Positions 15,222 through 17,532 of a DNA stretch of 17,532 nt are shown one piece after another. Both the position numbers and the translations under genes were made by a program. Numbering within the stretch: the stretch's first letter is position 1; every line of letters starts with the position of its first letter. Source of the stretch: an uncultured Eubacterium sp. GTDB taxonomy: Bacteria > Bacillota > Clostridia > Lachnospirales > Lachnospiraceae. The stretch covers positions 1 through 17,532 of the forward strand of contig CABRZK010000015.1 of NCBI GenBank assembly GCA_902475415.1. Direction: 5' to 3'. The notes below the pieces were generated by a model. It saw nothing but the letters and a program-made list of their open reading frames with translations. It did not search any database and was not told where the DNA came from.

Positions 15222-16955
15222 TTATCTCTGATTCGGCATTTTCCATGCTTCATGATCTGTATGTAACAGTTCATGAGATTTGTGAGAAAGTGGTTTTTCA
15301 AAGAAATCTTCGTATGCTTTAATAACAGACGGATTCTCATGTGAAAAACGAAGTGGGTTATTTTTATCCAGTTTGTACAAATTGTCTCCACGGACATGTG
15401 CCAGTTCCACTCCGTCAGTGATCGGCTGTCCACCACCGCCAACACAGCCGCCCGGGCAGGCCATTACTTCTACAAAATGATACTGAGCTTCACCGGACTG
15501 AATTTTTTCCATCAGTTTTCTTGTATTTCCAAGGCCACTGACAACTGCTGCTTTGATGGTGATTCCTGCGATTTCTACCTCGGCTTCTTTAATTCCATCC
15601 ATACCACGTACAGCACGGAACATATCCGGATCCGGGTTTTTGCCATTCAGTACATAATACGCTGTTCTCAGGGCCGCTTCCATGACGCCACCGGTTGCAC
15701 CAAAAATCACGCCTGCTCCGGATCCCACGCCAAGAGGCTGGTCAAACTCTTCTTCCGGAAGGAACGCCGGAGAAATCAGCTCTGCTTTCAGTACTCGATC
15801 CAGCTCTCTGGTTGTCAGGGAGATGTCTACATCCTGTCCTGCACCCGCATCGTTCATAACCGGAATCTCACATTCGTGTTTTTTTGCCACACATGGCATG
15901 ATAGATACACTGAAGATTCTGGAACGATCTACATCCAGGATCTGTGCATAATAGGATTTTGCAACTGCCCCAAACATCTGCTGCGGTGATTTTGCGGTTG
16001 ACAGATTTTTTACCATATCCGGATACTGAGATTTAACGAAGCGAACCCATCCCGGACAGCAGGAAGTGAACATCGGCCAGGAATACTCATCGGCATGTGT
16101 CATGCGCTCCAGGAATTCATTTCCCTCTTCCATAATCGTCAGATCTGCGGAGAAATTCGTGTCAAATACATAATCCACACCAAGTGCACGGACTGCTGCT
16201 GCCATTCGTTTTTCGGTTGCCATCTCACGGCTGAGGCCAAGACCTTCTCCCCAGGCAGCACGAACAGCCGGTGCAATCTGAACAACTACGATCTTGTCCG
16301 GATCATGTACGGCATCCATCAGTTTCTCGATGTCATCTCTCTCATGCAGTGCGCCCACCGGACAATGTGTGATACACTGACCACAAAGGGCACAGTCGGA
16401 TTCCGTAATCTGCTTTCTGCCGGATACACCTACGCTGGTACGTTTTCCGGTATTGATCACATCCCATATCTTCAGATCCTGTACTTTATCACAGATCTGT
16501 ACACAACGCATACATTTGATACATTTGCTTGCATCACGGACAAGCGGGAAATCCTGTGACCACTCGTTTTTCTCGTATTTTTCACCAAATGGTACATCTC
16601 CGATGTTCAGATCATTGGCTACCGTCTGTAAGGTACAGTTTCCGCTTCTGACACAGGAAGCACAATGTGCATCGTGCTCTGACAGAATCAGCTGTACGTT
16701 CATACGGCGGGCATGCTGCGCTTTGTAGCTGTTGGTATATACCACCATGCCTTCTTCCACAACTGTGTTACAGGACGCAACCAGTGTCTCTTTGCCTTCT
16801 ACTTCTACTACGCACACACGGCAGGCTCCGATTTCGTTAATTTCTTTTAAATAGCAAAGTGTCGGAATTTTGATTCCGGCCTGAGCGGCAGCTACCAGAA
16901 TTGTCGTACCTTCCGGTACCTGAATTTTTTTATTATTGATCGTTACGTTTACCAT
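15222..16955 (-). CDS. hydA: [FeFe] hydrogenase catalytic subunit (CpI-like)
   Basis: This 577-residue cytoplasmic enzyme reduces protons to H2 or oxidises H2. The domain order matches Clostridium pasteurianum CpI (574 residues): an N-terminal [2Fe-2S] domain (C34, C45, C48, C62), a His-Cys3 cluster (H94, C98, C101, C107), two [4Fe-4S] ferredoxin motifs (C145-C155 and C188-C198) and the H-cluster domain. That domain has all three signatures: TSCCPGW (C299, C300), MPCVAKKHE (C355, E361) and EVMACPGGCVGGGGQP (C500, C504). A small-subunit-like C-terminal part follows (about 530-577). All ligands for a complete electron wire and active site are present. The ATG overlaps the stop of the GltD-like gene by 7 nt (ATGGTAA), with AGGAGG 12 nt upstream. 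By its partner it resembles the glutamate-synthase-linked group A hydrogenases. The maturases HydEFG are not in the window. Confidence 0.97.
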   Translation of the reverse strand: MVNVTINNKKIQVPEGTTILVAAAQAGIKIPTLCYLKEINEIGACRVCVVEVEGKETLVASCNTVVEEGMVVYTNSYKAQHARRMNVQLILSEHDAHCASCVRSGNCTLQTVANDLNIGDVPFGEKYEKNEWSQDFPLVRDASKCIKCMRCVQICDKVQDLKIWDVINTGKRTSVGVSGRKQITESDCALCGQCITHCPVGALHERDDIEKLMDAVHDPDKIVVVQIAPAVRAAWGEGLGLSREMATEKRMAAAVRALGVDYVFDTNFSADLTIMEEGNEFLERMTHADEYSWPMFTSCCPGWVRFVKSQYPDMVKNLSTAKSPQQMFGAVAKSYYAQILDVDRSRIFSVSIMPCVAKKHECEIPVMNDAGAGQDVDISLTTRELDRVLKAELISPAFLPEEEFDQPLGVGSGAGVIFGATGGVMEAALRTAYYVLNGKNPDPDMFRAVRGMDGIKEAEVEIAGITIKAAVVSGLGNTRKLMEKIQSGEAQYHFVEVMACPGGCVGGGGQPITDGVELAHVRGDNLYKLDKNNPLRFSHENPSVIKAYEDFFEKPLSHKSHELLHTDHEAWKMPNQR

Positions 16956-17532
16956 TCGAATTCTCTGCCTCCTCTCAGTGTGCCACAGCCATGACGGTCA
17001 CACCGTAAGCAGCGGCTTGCTTCCTGTACTGCTTCCTCGCAGCTCATCGGAAGTTCAATTCCCTCAAAGTTTGTCTTTCTTGCCCATGCTTCTACTTCCT
17101 GCAGATTCACACGTCCGCACGGAACTTTATCATTCAGCATTGGTTCCGGAATCTCAACATCGCAGCTGATCGGATGATGATATCCCAGATATTCGTCGAT
17201 ATTTGCTGCTGCAGCTTTTCCAGCCGCAATGGCTTTGATTACGGTCGCCGGTCCGGATACGCAGTCGCCACCGGCAAATACGCCAACCATATTTGCGGCA
17301 CCGCCTTCATTTGCCACGATACGTCCACGGTTCACTGCCATTCCGAAATCTGCAAATGGCTCAGACACAATATCCTGTCCTACAGCAACCAATACGATAT
17401 CGCACTCCATGCGTTCTTCCGGTTTGTTTGCTTTTCGAGGGGAAGGTCTTCCACCTTTGACCGGTCCGATAATCTGCGGCTGTACCCAGAGTGCACATGC
17501 ATTTCCCTCTGCATTGGCTTCTACGCGCAGCG
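16949..17532 (-). CDS. GltD-like FAD/NAD(P)-binding subunit of hydrogenase, 3' part
   Basis: The frame is open through the right edge, so the gene starts outside; the ATG at 17410 is internal, since the conserved-looking sequence continues upstream (VKGGRPSPRKANKPEER). The visible 193 residues match the C-terminal part of the glutamate synthase small-subunit (GltD/NfnB) family: CDIVLVAVGQD and GVFAGGDCVSGPATVIKAIA, the second FAD-contact motif, followed by an AAGKAAAANIDEYLG helix. The known role of such subunits is to exchange electrons between NAD(P)H, FAD and iron-sulfur clusters. The end carries EASRCLRCDRHGCG, a C-x2-C-x4-C motif that in GltD normally lies at the N-terminus. Overlap with hydA by 7 nt indicates co-translation and a shared complex. 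Whether a NuoF-like domain precedes it cannot be seen. Confidence 0.88.
   Translation of the reverse strand, partial: LRVEANAEGNACALWVQPQIIGPVKGGRPSPRKANKPEERMECDIVLVAVGQDIVSEPFADFGMAVNRGRIVANEGGAANMVGVFAGGDCVSGPATVIKAIAAGKAAAANIDEYLGYHHPISCDVEIPEPMLNDKVPCGRVNLQEVEAWARKTNFEGIELPMSCEEAVQEASRCLRCDRHGCGTLRGGREFEW

Overview
The window looks like an ordinary chromosomal segment of an anaerobic Firmicute, most likely a Lachnospiraceae member (Clostridium cluster XIVa). The reasons are a complete Rnf complex in the order rnfC-D-G-E-A-B, a CpI-like [FeFe] hydrogenase next to a glutamate-synthase-like flavoprotein, a YnzC-type small protein, and the cmk-ispH-S1 gene run, together with strong AGGAGG ribosome binding sites. 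The genus cannot be fixed from the sequence alone. I see no mobile element, CRISPR array, rRNA or tRNA, and no island of foreign-looking sequence.

Layout, left to right. The 3' part of a PHP-family phosphoesterase gene runs in from the left edge on the + strand (1-555) and ends in a terminator that overlaps its stop codon. On the - strand follow ynzC-like (693-920) and an isolated, short proB (1089-1931) with its own extended -10 promoter. Next is the rnf operon (7185 down to 2124, - strand), closed by a strong intrinsic terminator at 2062-2094. Divergent from rnf, and sharing a 185-bp promoter region with it, is a yprB-like exonuclease gene (7371-8516, + strand). A bidirectional terminator (8562-8591) separates it from a convergent - strand operon read from right to left as rpiR-type regulator, BaiN/HI0933-type flavoprotein, cmk, ispH, rpsA, with two start/stop overlaps. 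Further right are a D,D-carboxypeptidase gene (13790-15094) and then a hydrogenase operon whose visible part is a GltD-like flavoprotein (truncated by the right edge) overlapping hydA (15222-16955).

Function. Two redox modules dominate. Rnf couples ferredoxin:NAD+ electron transfer to ion translocation across the membrane. The hydrogenase can dispose of reduced ferredoxin or NAD(P)H electrons as H2, its GltD-like partner suggesting a pyridine-nucleotide link. Both are typical of fermenting gut anaerobes. The rest is housekeeping: proline synthesis, isoprenoid precursor synthesis, CMP phosphorylation, translation and peptidoglycan trimming.

I did not find a convincing undescribed system. The better second looks are the cysteine-rich tail on RnfE, the cluster-like cysteine motif at the C-terminus of the GltD-like subunit, the ispH/rpsA overlap, and an RpiR-type regulator at the head of a housekeeping operon with a palindrome upstream of its promoter.
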